A stretch of DNA of 64,000 nucleotides from CAYUMU01 sp964445985 (GTDB taxonomy: Bacteria > Planctomycetota > Planctomycetia > Pirellulales > S012-138): NCBI GenBank assembly GCA_964445985.1, contig CAYUMU010000005.1, positions 62,001 to 126,000 on the forward strand, read 5' to 3'. The translations under genes were made by a program, and so were the position numbers. Under the pieces are notes generated by a model. That model was not told the origin of the DNA and did not search any database. It saw only the letters and a program-made list of their open reading frames with translations. Positions 50,575-59,561 of the stretch are shown here, piece after piece; the first letter of the stretch is position 1; each line of letters opens with the position of its first letter.

Positions 50575-52719
50575 TTACTGGGCGTAAAACTTCTCCCCGC
50601 TTTCGGCCATGCGTTGGAGCATGTCTGTCGGTTCGAGTCGCGCTCCGCAGCTTTGCAGTGGCTGCAGCCATTCCAGGATTTTCTTGGCTCCGATCTGGTC
50701 GGCCCAAAACAACAGGCCGCCGCGGAAAGGTGGAAAGCCAATCCCGTAGATCAACCCCAGGTCCACGTCGCGCGGGTCGCGTACGCGTTTCTCTTCCAGC
50801 ACGCGCGTGGCTTCCAGCAGCATGGGCAGGAACAGCCTGTGCGTGATTTCGTCTTTGCTGAACTTGCGGTCGGGCGTGCGGACCAGCGGCGCGAGCAGTT
50901 CTTGGAACTCGGGGTCGGGCTTGCCGCGGCCCTGCTTGTCGTCGTAACGATAGAAGCCGGCCCCCGTTTTCTGGCCCAGCCGCTTGCGCTTGAGCATGGT
51001 GAGAATGAGCTGCGTGGGCTCGCATCGCTCGGGGAAGCTTTCATACATCACCCGGCCGGCGTACACCGCCGTATCGATGCCGATCACGTCGTACAGCGTG
51101 AGGGGACCCATCGGCATGCCAAATTCCTTGGCCGCCTTTTCCACGGCCTCGGGCGAGGCCCCGTCTTGCAGCAGGTGCAAAGCTTCGTTCAGGTAAGGAA
51201 ACAGGCATCGATTGACCAAAAAGCCGGGGCCATCGTAAACCACGATCGGGCTTTTCCGCACCTTCTTGGCGAACGCCACGGCCGTGGCCACCGTTTGATC
51301 GCTCGTCTGGGGGCCGCGGATCACTTCCACCAGCGGCATCTTCCGCACTGGGTTGAAAAAATGGATGCCGACAAACCGCTCGGGATGCTTCAGCCTCGCG
51401 GCCAACCGTTCGATGGGAATGGTCGAAGTATTCGTGGCCAGAATGGCTTCTTTGCCCAGCAGCGGTTCCACGCGGGCATATAGCTGCTGCTTGATATCCA
51501 CGTTTTCAACAATCGCTTCCAGCACCAGGTCGCAGCCGGCCATTTCGGAATCGGTTTGCGTGGCGTTGACCAGCGGGGCGAACTTGATGGCCTTGGCGGC
51601 GTCGAGCCCCTTGGTCTGCTTGTTGTAAGCGACTTCTTCCAGCAAGTGCTCCACGCCGCGGGCCAGCGATTCCGCGCTGGTGTCGGAAATGGCCACCGGC
51701 AGCGAAGCCTTCACGGCCACGGCGGCAATCGAAGACCCCATAATGCCGGCGCCGTACACCGCCAGCGAGTTGATCTGGCCGGGGGGCACGTCGCCGCGCT
51801 CGATGCCGGTGTCTTTTTTGTTGCGATCGGAAAGGAAGAACACGTTGAGCAAGGCCCGATTGATGGGCGAGCCAAACAGTTGTGCCATGCCAGCCGCTTC
51901 GGCTTCGCAGGCGGCGTCAATGTTTTCGCCCGCGGCGCCGAGCATGGTTTCCAGGGCAGCCAAGGGGGCGGGGTAATGCCCTTTGGTTTGCTGCTGAATG
52001 TAGGCCGAACCCGTGGCGCCGAGAAACACCAGCTCTTGCTCGCTGATATCGATGGGGCCGCCCCAGGTTTCGCGATCCCGCAGATATTGCCCCGAAGCTT
52101 GCTCGGCCTGAATCAAGGCCACGGCCGCTTCGTCCAATTGGGCCGGACGAACCACATCGGTGACGAGGCCCATTTGATAGGCGGTTTGGCCGTCGATGGA
52201 CTCGCCGCCCGAGATAATCTCGATGGCGTTGGAGAGCCCCACAATGCGAGGCAAGCGGGCCGTGCCGCCCCAGCCGGGGAACAAACCGAGCTTGACCTCG
52301 GGCAATCCCAGTTGAGCCTTGGGGTTGGAAGTCATGAGCCGCCGATCGCACCACAGCGATAATTCCGTGCCGCCGCCCAGGCAAATGCCGTCGATGGCCG
52401 CCACCGTGACGAAAGGGCACTTCGAAAGCCGCTGAAACAGCTGCTGCCCTTGGCGGCACATCTGCACCACCCAATCCTGAGTGGCGTCTTTGGCCGCCAC
52501 GAATTCGCGCAGATCGGCCCCGGCAATAAACATGCCCGGCTTGCCGGAGCGAATGATCAGCCCCTGGAGGTCCGTCCGCTGTTCCAATGCGTCTAAATGC
52601 GTGGCGAATTCTGCCAGCACATGGTTCGACAGCACATTCGCGCCTTTGTCGGGCAAGTCGAACGTGAGGGCGACGATGCCATCGGCCCGTTGGCTAAGCG
52701 TGAAGGCTGCCTGTCCCAT
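50575..52719 (-). CDS. fadJ: Bifunctional enoyl-CoA hydratase / 3-hydroxyacyl-CoA dehydrogenase (FadJ/FadB-like)
   Basis: 714 residues. The N-terminal crotonase domain (1-200) has PGMFIAGADLREF (oxyanion hole) and the catalytic Glu pair in LGGGTELSLWCDRR and LPEVKLGLFPGWGGT. After a linker, the NAD-binding Rossmann fold starts at VYGAGIMGSSIAAVAV (about 315), with catalytic GIHFFNPVRKMPLVEVIRG and the C-terminal 3HCDH domains LVNRCLFPYLNEALHLLQDG and GFPPFRGGLLFWAD. It carries out two steps of beta-oxidation. No thiolase or acyl-CoA dehydrogenase gene is adjacent. ATG at 52719 is preceded by AGGAAG; the open frame extends farther but without similarity. Confidence 0.92.
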   Translation of the reverse strand: MGQAAFTLSQRADGIVALTFDLPDKGANVLSNHVLAEFATHLDALEQRTDLQGLIIRSGKPGMFIAGADLREFVAAKDATQDWVVQMCRQGQQLFQRLSKCPFVTVAAIDGICLGGGTELSLWCDRRLMTSNPKAQLGLPEVKLGLFPGWGGTARLPRIVGLSNAIEIISGGESIDGQTAYQMGLVTDVVRPAQLDEAAVALIQAEQASGQYLRDRETWGGPIDISEQELVFLGATGSAYIQQQTKGHYPAPLAALETMLGAAGENIDAACEAEAAGMAQLFGSPINRALLNVFFLSDRNKKDTGIERGDVPPGQINSLAVYGAGIMGSSIAAVAVKASLPVAISDTSAESLARGVEHLLEEVAYNKQTKGLDAAKAIKFAPLVNATQTDSEMAGCDLVLEAIVENVDIKQQLYARVEPLLGKEAILATNTSTIPIERLAARLKHPERFVGIHFFNPVRKMPLVEVIRGPQTSDQTVATAVAFAKKVRKSPIVVYDGPGFLVNRCLFPYLNEALHLLQDGASPEAVEKAAKEFGMPMGPLTLYDVIGIDTAVYAGRVMYESFPERCEPTQLILTMLKRKRLGQKTGAGFYRYDDKQGRGKPDPEFQELLAPLVRTPDRKFSKDEITHRLFLPMLLEATRVLEEKRVRDPRDVDLGLIYGIGFPPFRGGLLFWADQIGAKKILEWLQPLQSCGARLEPTDMLQRMAESGEKFYAQ

Positions 52720-52804
52720 GATGCTTCCTACTGCGTGCGAATCGTGCGAATCCCCAACGGGCATTATGACGATTGCCTGCCGGCTCGCCAACGGGCAGCA
52801 AATG

Positions 52805-52833
52805 TGAGCCGCCGGGTTAACCCCGGCGGTTCG
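52805..52833. repeat. CCGCCGGG hairpin repeat, copy 2
   Basis: CCGCCGGG (52809-52816) and CCCGGCGG (52822-52829), 5-base loop, 26 bases downstream of the exported hydrolase stop. Its reverse complement matches 19844-19873 including flanking CGAACC and CTC. Confidence 0.7.
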
Positions 52834-52854
52834 GTTCGGCATGCACGCCGCCAA

Positions 52855-54000
52855 TCAACTCAACACTTTTTTCAACAGTGGGTAGGCCACTTTGCCGTTC
52901 CAGCGGTGCCCTCCTTCGAAGCGGTCCATTTGTAAATGGTCGGCCGCGCCCGCGGCGCGCCAGGCGCGCTCCATCCGCTGCCAGGCGTTGGCGGCCCAAG
53001 CCGGTTTGATCAGTCCGTCTTGCGCGCCCACTTCCCACAAACAGACTCGCGGCGCAATCAGCGAGGCAATCTCGGGCACGTCGCCATACTGCAACAGGCC
53101 AGGCACGACCTGCGCCCCACAGCTATACCGCGCCTGCACTCGTTCTTGCATCAGGTTGAGCGCCCCCGAGGGAACGGCCACTTTGATCCTCGGTTCCAAC
53201 GCGGCGGTCAGCATCGTCATGCGACCGCCGTAAGAGAGGCCCACGCAACCCAAGCGATCGGCGTCCACATTCTCATGGCGGCAGAGGTGCTCAATGGCCC
53301 ACAGGCAGTCGCGGAGGTTTTCGGCCATCAATACCTTGCCGAGCAGTTGCAGCCGGATGAAGGTCACGCCGCAGGCATCTTGCCGATAATTTTGATAGTT
53401 GGAACCGAGCCGCCGTCCAAACGGCGTCAGGCAAGGGCAAGCCACCACATATCCCTGCCGCGCCAACTGCCGGCCGTAGTCGTAATTGGCCGAACGGATC
53501 GCGTTGGCCACGCCGGGCAAATCGTCGCGGCCAGCCACGGGATGATAACCGTGGCTGCCATGGCCGTGCACGGCTAACACCGCTGGCCGCTTTTCCCCTG
53601 CTTTCAAATTGCTGGGAACGAGCAAATAGACCGGCAGCGGCGGATGCCCCTCGGCTTCGAGCAAGAGCGAAAGCCGCACATGATCCTCCAGCTCGATCCG
53701 CTCTTCTACCGTGGTTTTCCACTCCACGGGCGGCGCGGGATCACCCAAGCATCGCCGCAACGTGCGTTCAAACTGCGGATGCCAGGCGTCGAATTCCGCC
53801 GCCGTTGTGCCTTGGAACCGCAGCGCCAGCGGAGCATCGTTTGCCTGTTGAACAATCCGCTCGTCGATTCCCAGCGCCCGCGGCTCGTCTTCGGCCAGAA
53901 GCTTGAAGCCGCCAGCGGTTGGCCACAGGGTTGCCGTGCCCGCGGCCGTCATCGCAAAGGTACGTTGCAGCCACGCGCGGCGATGGAGATTGGGAGACAT
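52855..54000 (-). CDS. Exported alpha/beta hydrolase (acetyl-xylan-esterase-like), Tat-type signal
   Basis: 381 residues. The N-terminus LHRRAWLQRTFAMTAAGTAT has a twin-Arg and hydrophobic stretch, suggestive of the Tat route. The hydrolase core starts with LPVYLLVPSNLKAGEKRPAV, LAVHGHGSHGYHPVAGRDD (oxyanion region), nucleophile elbow GCVGLSYGGRMTML, acid in EVGAQDGLIKPAWA and His in GGHRWNG. This is the layout of planctomycete acetyl-xylan esterase/dienelactone-hydrolase-like proteins and resembles 13889-14824. It probably deacylates a plant- or algal-type polysaccharide in the periplasm; substrate not proven. Start at 54000 chosen for the signal; the frame is open to 54318. Confidence 0.8.
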   Translation of the reverse strand: MSPNLHRRAWLQRTFAMTAAGTATLWPTAGGFKLLAEDEPRALGIDERIVQQANDAPLALRFQGTTAAEFDAWHPQFERTLRRCLGDPAPPVEWKTTVEERIELEDHVRLSLLLEAEGHPPLPVYLLVPSNLKAGEKRPAVLAVHGHGSHGYHPVAGRDDLPGVANAIRSANYDYGRQLARQGYVVACPCLTPFGRRLGSNYQNYRQDACGVTFIRLQLLGKVLMAENLRDCLWAIEHLCRHENVDADRLGCVGLSYGGRMTMLTAALEPRIKVAVPSGALNLMQERVQARYSCGAQVVPGLLQYGDVPEIASLIAPRVCLWEVGAQDGLIKPAWAANAWQRMERAWRAAGAADHLQMDRFEGGHRWNGKVAYPLLKKVLS

Positions 54001-54124
54001 CAGGTCGATTCCGCCTTCTCGCTGAGCTATGTCGTTAAGGATCGTCGTCCGGCAATCTTCCCAAGGTAAGTGGTTGCCAGTCCCGCGGCCACGGAATTCG
54101 ATCCTCGATTCGTTTCGGGTCGTT

Positions 54125-55093
54125 TCATTTCCAAGAGAACAGTCGGAAACGCACTTTGTGGGGCGGCTTGCGAACGCGGTAGGCTCCCTGGTACGAGCCA
54201 AAGCTGCTGGTCGTGATTCCGTGCCGGGAACTCCCTGCGTACGAATCGAGGGGATCGACCATCTCCACCAGCACCAACCCGGTCTCTCCCTCGCCGAGCA
54301 CGCCCGCATGCACGGCAACCGTGGCCAGGGTGGAATCGCTGGTATAGATGTCGGTGCCCCACACGCTTCCGCCGCCGTTGCCGGTGACGCGGAAGACGCG
54401 TTTCAGCCCAATGTTGTTGGCCAGATGGCTGGGCGAGCCGGGGTCGGGCAGCGCATCGCTGTCATCCAGCGGATATTCGTCGGCCGTCGGCTCGGAGTAC
54501 GCCAGGGACCGCAAGCTGCGAACATCGGCGAGCTTGAGGTCGAGCGCGCCGAACTGGGGCGTGACAATCTTGAGCGACGACGCCAGCAGCCTTCCCCGTA
54601 TTTGGTTCCCCGCGGCGTCGATTTGATCGCTGTCGCGAATGGTCGGGGGCCGTTCGCCGGCTTGGGAAAATATCTGTTCGATCACCTCGCGCAACCGGCT
54701 GGTCAGGGTCAAATTGTCTGCGGCCCGCGCGCGGCGACATAGCTCAGGCAGCGCCAACTCCCCTTGCGCCACCAAGGTCGCCACGGCCGCCCGAACCGCC
54801 GCGGGGTCTTGGCTGTTGAGATTGGCCATGGCCCTTGCTTGTTGAGCCTGCTCGGCCGAGGTTAGCCGCGTGGCCAATTGAATACGTCGAATGTCGCTGG
54901 CCGGAATCTGGAGTGTGCCGTATCGCGTTTCCAGTTCCACCGTGGCGTCGGCCAGGCGGGCCAATAATCGCCCGCCGTCTTCCAGGCAAACTTCCAGCAC
55001 CGCGGGATCGGTGGTTTCGGTCGGCGCGACCTCGCCCGATTTTTGATCGGCGGCCAGCGCCAGCAGGCCCGCGGCAATGAACCACATTCGCAT
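54125..55093 (-). CDS. Exported LCCL-domain protein
   Basis: 322 residues. Signal peptide (MRMWFIAAGLLALAA). Residues about 30-225 are a region I do not recognise, with IPASDIRRIQLATRLTSAEQ and helix-rich AVRAAVATLVAQGELALPEL, possibly HEAT-like. Residues about 235-315 match the LCCL domain: SVWGTDIYTSDSTLATVAVH, AGVLGEGETGLVLVEM and SSRHGITTSSFGSYQGAYRV. LCCL is known from vertebrate cochlin and LGL1 and apicomplexan surface proteins, and occurs in bacteria including planctomycetes. It probably binds glycans or surface ligands. Its stop lies 125 bases upstream of the hydrolase start; co-transcription is likely. Confidence 0.75.
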   Translation of the reverse strand: MRMWFIAAGLLALAADQKSGEVAPTETTDPAVLEVCLEDGGRLLARLADATVELETRYGTLQIPASDIRRIQLATRLTSAEQAQQARAMANLNSQDPAAVRAAVATLVAQGELALPELCRRARAADNLTLTSRLREVIEQIFSQAGERPPTIRDSDQIDAAGNQIRGRLLASSLKIVTPQFGALDLKLADVRSLRSLAYSEPTADEYPLDDSDALPDPGSPSHLANNIGLKRVFRVTGNGGGSVWGTDIYTSDSTLATVAVHAGVLGEGETGLVLVEMVDPLDSYAGSSRHGITTSSFGSYQGAYRVRKPPHKVRFRLFSWK

Positions 55094-55532
55094 GATCGTT
55101 ACCCCCTGGCGGCAGATGCCCCCCGCCCCAACGAACCGGCAATTGGTGGGGGGCCTTTCTTCTGCGGCCCATTATCCGTGGTTCCTGCATCCGCGTCCAA
55201 TGCCGCGCCGGGGAGACAGCCACGAAAGAGGGGGGCGGGACCTCTCGCGGCACTCGTTCTCGGGCAGCAGTTGATACCCCCCGCTGCCGGAGGGGCGCAT
55301 TGTGATCTCCCGTTGGCGTTTCCCGTGGTGTGCCAACTCATACGGAATCCCAGCTTTAGCTTCTGGCCCTCTTAGTCTGGCGTGGCCCGGCAGAGCGAAT
55401 GGGCGTATAGTTCTGGGTGGGGGAGCCGAGCGCCCGCGGCCTGTTGGCCTATGCATGAAATCCCAAGTGGTTGCTAACCGCGGAAAAGCGCTTCCAGCGC
55501 GTTCCCCCTCCCGTTCATGGGAAAGGTGGGCC
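55094..55532. other. Divergent intergenic region upstream of hybrid kinase
   Basis: About 440 bases between the LCCL gene (minus) and the hybrid kinase (plus). An upstream in-frame ATG at 55455 exists but lacks a signal-anchor; I keep 55533. No other gene seen. Confidence 0.4.
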
Positions 55533-58500
55533 ATGCCCCTTGTCGCAAAACTGATGCTGATCGTGGTTTTACCAGCCGCCGTCATTGCGGGCGTGGGCTG
55601 GTTTGCCACGGGCACCGGCGAGGCCACCGTCCGCCAGGCCTTGGAACGCTCGGCAAGCGTGCAGGCCCGCGCCGTGATGGACGAGATTGACCGTTTCATC
55701 TACACCCATGTAGCGCATTGGCAGGCCTACACCCGCAGCAAGCTCATTCAAAAAACGCTGGCCGAATCGAACGCGGAAGCAAGTCAGAACGAAAACCCGC
55801 TCGATGCCCTGGCCGAGCTGGACCGAATTTGGCAGGGGGTCGATCCCGGCACGGTCACGCCCGACATGGAGCGATTGCTGTCCACGCAACTCTCCAGCGA
55901 TTTGGCCAATCATGTTCGCCATGTCGAAAAGATCAGCAAGTACCGGGTCTTCCACGAGGTTTCGGTTACCAATCGCTACGGCGCCGTGGCGGCCCTGAGT
56001 GGTCGCACCAGCGACTTCCTCCAAAGTGACGAAAGCTGGTGGCAGCGCGCCGTCGACGAAGGCGTTTTCATCTCCGGCATCGACTCCGCGGAACCCAACC
56101 AACGGGCGATCGATCTTTGTATTCGGATCGATGATCCCCAGGGCGAGTTGTTGGGCGTGCTCCGCGCGGTATTGAACGTCAACGAGGTCTTCAAGATCAT
56201 CGACCAGCGGGCGGCCGCCAACACGTCGTCGCTCGAACGAATTGCCTTGCTCGACCGCGATGGCGAAGTGATTTACCAGATTGGCGAACGGGTCGAAGAC
56301 CCCATTCTCACGGCCAAACTTCCCTGGAAGAAAGACTCGACGGCCTTGCGGAAGGATCTCACGGCCTGGCGAAATTCGCCTGCCAGTGGCGAACTGCTCT
56401 CTGCCTACGCTCCCTCGCGCGCATTCTGGGGATTCCCCGGTTTGAACTGGGTGGCCCTGGTGGAACAGCCCGCCTCCGACGTGTTGCGGCCGGTCATCAT
56501 CATGCGGCAGCGAATTTTGATGTTTTCGCTCAGCGCCATGACGCTGGTGATTTTGAGTTGCGGCGCCTTGGCCATCTCCCTCTCGCGGCGAATGGGCGTG
56601 ATCTCGCGAGCCACCGTCAGGCTGGGAGAAGGCGACCTTAAAACGAGGGTGCCCGTCACCAAGCACGATGAACTATCGGCCCTGGCCAAAAGCTTCAACC
56701 GCATGGCCGAAGAACTCGAAAGCCACGCGGGCTCGCTGGAGCGCACCAATCGCGAACTGGTGCAAGCCAAGAGCGCGGCCGAAAGCGCCAACCGCGCCAA
56801 AAGCGACTTCTTGGCCAATGTGAGCCACGAAATTCGGACCCCCATGAACGCCATTATGGGCATGACCGAACTGGTCCTCGATACCCGGCTGAATGTCACC
56901 CAGCGAGAATACCTGACCATCGCCCACGACTCGGCCGATTCGCTGCTGGGCATCATCAACAGCATCCTCGACTTCTCGAAAATCGAAGCGGGTCGGCTGG
57001 AACTCGATAGCGACGACTTCCGCCTGCGCGACGCCGTGGGCGACGCCATGCGATCGTTGGGCCTGAGGGCGCATGCCAAGAACCTGGAACTTGCCTGGCA
57101 GGTGGATGAGAACGTGCCAGAAATGCTGGTCGGCGACGCGGCCCGACTGCGGCAATTGCTCGTCAACCTCTTGGGCAACTCCATCAAGTTCACCGAAGCC
57201 GGCGAAGTGGCGCTGCACGTTGCCCTGGTGCAAGCGGAAGACGACGCCGCCGAACTCGGGTTTGCCGTTCGCGATACCGGCATTGGCATCCCGCCCGAAA
57301 AGCTCGATTCCATTTTCGACCCCTTCACCCAGGCCGACGCCAGCACCACCCGCAAGTACGGCGGCACCGGGCTGGGGCTCGCCATCAGCCGCAGGCTGGT
57401 GGAACTGATGGGTGGACGCATTTCGGTCGAAAGCGAAGAAAACTTTGGCAGCACCTTCCGCTTCACGGCCGCCTTCGGCGTCAGGCAAGGGCACCGTCCG
57501 CTCCCCGATCAGGTTTCGCTTGCCAACCTGCCTGTCCTTATCGTCGACGACAATCGCACCAACCGCCGCTGCTTGGAAGAACTGCTGCGTAGCTGGGATA
57601 TGGCCCCCACCTGCGCCGCCAGCGCGGCCGAAGCGATCCAACTGCTGGAAACGGCCGACTTTGAGCTGATTATCAGCGACGTGCAAATGCCCGAGGTCGA
57701 TGGTTTCACCCTGTGCGAACGTATTCGCGCGCTGGACCGCCATCGCCATGTTCCGCTGTTGATGCTCACTTCGGGTGAACGGCCCGAAGACCCTCAGCGC
57801 TGTCGCGACCTGGGCATCGCGGGCCGGTTGATGAAGCCGGTCAAGCAGTCCGAATTGCTCGAGGCCATCTTGCAATCCTGCGCCGACCGTTGCCAGCCCA
57901 CGGCCGCCGCTACCCCTGCCGGTGGTGAAGCCCTCACTCCTTCTCAAGCCGCGGCGGCCGCCGAGAACGGCCAAACCAACGACCAGACCATTCGCCCGCT
58001 CAACATCCTCCTGGCCGAAGACGGCATTGCCAATCAAAAACTGGCCATCGGGCTGCTCTCCCGTTGGGGGCACCAGGTAACGGTGGCGCGAAATGGGCAG
58101 CTCGCGGTCGAAACCCTGGCCTCGCAGGAGTTCGACCTGGTGCTGATGGACGTGCAAATGCCCGTTATGGACGGCCTGGAAGCCACGCGCGAAATCCGCC
58201 GGATAGAAAGCAGCACCCCTGGCAATGGTCACCATATTCCCATCATCGCCATGACGGCCCGAGCCATGAAGGGAGATCGCGAGCTTTGCCTGTCGGCCGG
58301 CATGGACGATTATATTTCCAAGCCGATTCGCCGCCAGGAATTGCAGCGGGCACTCCAGGGAGTCGCCCTCACGCTGTTGCCCGACGAACCCGAGGAGCAG
58401 GCCGCATCGCTCCCCCAGGGCGAAGAACCTCACTGGGATGCCGCGTTGGCCAGCGTGGAAGGGGATCGCGACCTGCTGCGGCAAGTGGTCGAAGCCATCG

Positions 58501-58811
58501 TCGAAGAAATTCCCCAATTGATCCGAACGGCCGAGCAGTCGCTGGAAATGGACGACGCCAAAACCTTCCATAGGGCTGCCCATTCGCTCAAGGGGTCGAT
58601 TCGGCTGTTCGAGCTGCAGTCGCTGCAGGCAGAAGCCCGGCAGCTCGAAGACTTGGGCAAGAATGCCGATTTGACCGCCGCGGCCCCGCTTTGGCCGCCA
58701 TTTCGTGAAGGAATCGAGGACTTCTTGCACTTTGCCCAGGCCTACCTGCGGGAGCAGTACGCCGCGGCAAGCTGGCGAGGTTCCGCGGTTGAGAGCGATT
58801 CTGATGATTAG
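55533..58811 (+). CDS. Hybrid sensor histidine kinase (HAMP-HisKA-HATPase-REC-REC-HPt)
   Basis: 1,092 residues from the ATG at 55533 (AGGTGG upstream). TM1 is about 4-24 (AKLMLIVVLPAAVIAGVGWF); a periplasmic sensor of about 280 residues (Cache-like, SVTNRYGAVAALSGRTSDFL) precedes TM2 (about 325-350) and a HAMP domain (VRLGEGDLKTRVPVTKHDEL). HisKA carries His432 (NVSHEIRTPMNAIMGM); HATPase has LVNLLGNSIKFTEAGEV and KYGGTGLGLAISRRLVELMG. REC1 has Asp716 (IISDVQMPEVDG), REC2 has Asp873 (LMDVQMPVMDG), and the C-terminal HPt has His1017 (AAHSLKGSIRLF). It runs a His-Asp-His-Asp type phosphorelay; its output regulator is not encoded nearby. Ligand unknown. Confidence 0.93.
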   Translation: MPLVAKLMLIVVLPAAVIAGVGWFATGTGEATVRQALERSASVQARAVMDEIDRFIYTHVAHWQAYTRSKLIQKTLAESNAEASQNENPLDALAELDRIWQGVDPGTVTPDMERLLSTQLSSDLANHVRHVEKISKYRVFHEVSVTNRYGAVAALSGRTSDFLQSDESWWQRAVDEGVFISGIDSAEPNQRAIDLCIRIDDPQGELLGVLRAVLNVNEVFKIIDQRAAANTSSLERIALLDRDGEVIYQIGERVEDPILTAKLPWKKDSTALRKDLTAWRNSPASGELLSAYAPSRAFWGFPGLNWVALVEQPASDVLRPVIIMRQRILMFSLSAMTLVILSCGALAISLSRRMGVISRATVRLGEGDLKTRVPVTKHDELSALAKSFNRMAEELESHAGSLERTNRELVQAKSAAESANRAKSDFLANVSHEIRTPMNAIMGMTELVLDTRLNVTQREYLTIAHDSADSLLGIINSILDFSKIEAGRLELDSDDFRLRDAVGDAMRSLGLRAHAKNLELAWQVDENVPEMLVGDAARLRQLLVNLLGNSIKFTEAGEVALHVALVQAEDDAAELGFAVRDTGIGIPPEKLDSIFDPFTQADASTTRKYGGTGLGLAISRRLVELMGGRISVESEENFGSTFRFTAAFGVRQGHRPLPDQVSLANLPVLIVDDNRTNRRCLEELLRSWDMAPTCAASAAEAIQLLETADFELIISDVQMPEVDGFTLCERIRALDRHRHVPLLMLTSGERPEDPQRCRDLGIAGRLMKPVKQSELLEAILQSCADRCQPTAAATPAGGEALTPSQAAAAAENGQTNDQTIRPLNILLAEDGIANQKLAIGLLSRWGHQVTVARNGQLAVETLASQEFDLVLMDVQMPVMDGLEATREIRRIESSTPGNGHHIPIIAMTARAMKGDRELCLSAGMDDYISKPIRRQELQRALQGVALTLLPDEPEEQAASLPQGEEPHWDAALASVEGDRDLLRQVVEAIVEEIPQLIRTAEQSLEMDDAKTFHRAAHSLKGSIRLFELQSLQAEARQLEDLGKNADLTAAAPLWPPFREGIEDFLHFAQAYLREQYAAASWRGSAVESDSDD

Positions 58812-58899
58812 GCGGTCAGCACTGGGAATCAACCAGCCAAGCGCGCCCCTTGAATCGGGCCGGGCCTAGGCTATATTATCTTTCCCGCACCCAAGTTAA

Positions 58900-58982
58900 G
58901 CCGGAGTGGCGGAATGGCAGACGCGCTAGGTTCAGGACCTAGTGCCCGTTAGGGCGTGGAGGTTCGAGTCCTCTCTCCGGCA
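58900..58982 (+). tRNA. tRNA-Leu (CAG anticodon)
   Basis: 83 bases with paired acceptor arms GCCGGAG / CTCCGGC, A discriminator, no encoded CCA. The anticodon stem CTAGG/CCTAG encloses TTCAGGA, so the anticodon is CAG (reads CUG). A long variable arm (TGCCCGTTAGGGCG) is typical of tRNA-Leu; the T arm is GAGGTTCGAGTCCTC. A TATATTATC sequence about 25 bases upstream could be its promoter minus-10. Confidence 0.95.
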
Positions 58983-58998
58983 TTGGCTTTTTCCCGCG

Positions 58999-59041
58999 AA
59001 TCCCCCATGCAATCCGACATCGGACGGGGGATTTTCTTTTT
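58999..59041 (+). terminator. Rho-independent terminator of tRNA-Leu
   Basis: AATCCCCC (58999-59006) pairs with GGGGGATT (59026-59033); an inner CCGA/TCGG pair strengthens the loop; TTCTTTTT follows. Beyond it (59042-59306) no gene is supported. Confidence 0.75.
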
Positions 59042-59306
59042 GCCGTTTTGCAGGTTTGCGCAAAATTTGTGCAGGTATGCGGAAGAGACTCTCAATGCGA
59101 GTGAGCATCGCCAGAGCGGTCGCGTGGAAACATTGGTGCTCCAAGAGACAGACATGCCTTGCTGAGTCGACCTGGCAGGGCGACAATGACTTCAGGGCAA
59201 AGATGCAGCGGCGGCGTGGCGAAATCCAGATGTGAGTGCCCTCACTTAACGCAGGTAAACCGCAAACGAACATTGAGCCATTAAAGTTCTCTGCCAGCTT
59301 GCAGAG

Positions 59307-59561
59307 ATGATAACGAGCAAGAAACTAAAGTCCGTTTATCCGAAGGCGAACCTGAGAACTAACACCGTTTCCATCAACTTCACTACCCTCGATGATTTCA
59401 CGACCACACACGGCTCCATCGAGGATCTTGCCTCCGACCTGCTGCCGGTGTTGACAGGACTTCCAGAAGACGAACTCCAAAAGTTGGGTTATGCTCTCAT
59501 CGAAGACGGCACTGACCGAACCCTCGTATATGTGAGGCCCGGAGAAATTGCTCACATTTGA
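59307..59561 (+). CDS. Hypothetical protein in low-GC strip
   Basis: 84 residues, cytoplasmic: MITSKKLKSVYPKANLRTNT, then FTTLDDFTTTHGSIEDLASD, then LLPVLTGLPEDELQKLGYAL. Predicted mixed alpha/beta with an acidic helix. No recognised family. GCAGAG is the only ribosome-binding candidate. GC and codon use are lower than the host average, like the adjacent nuclease-like pseudogene, with which it overlaps 10 bases tail to tail. Its reality is moderately supported by length and codon pattern. Confidence 0.5.
   Translation: MITSKKLKSVYPKANLRTNTVSINFTTLDDFTTTHGSIEDLASDLLPVLTGLPEDELQKLGYALIEDGTDRTLVYVRPGEIAHI

Noticed and set aside
56673..58832. 719-residue minus-strand open frame
   Set aside because: Antisense shadow of the hybrid kinase; the kinase frame has full domain motifs.
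58932..59273. Minus-strand open frames across the tRNA gene
   Set aside because: Their ends read RREDSNLHALTGTRS and AGERTRTSTP, which are the known spurious translations of tRNA-Leu genes.
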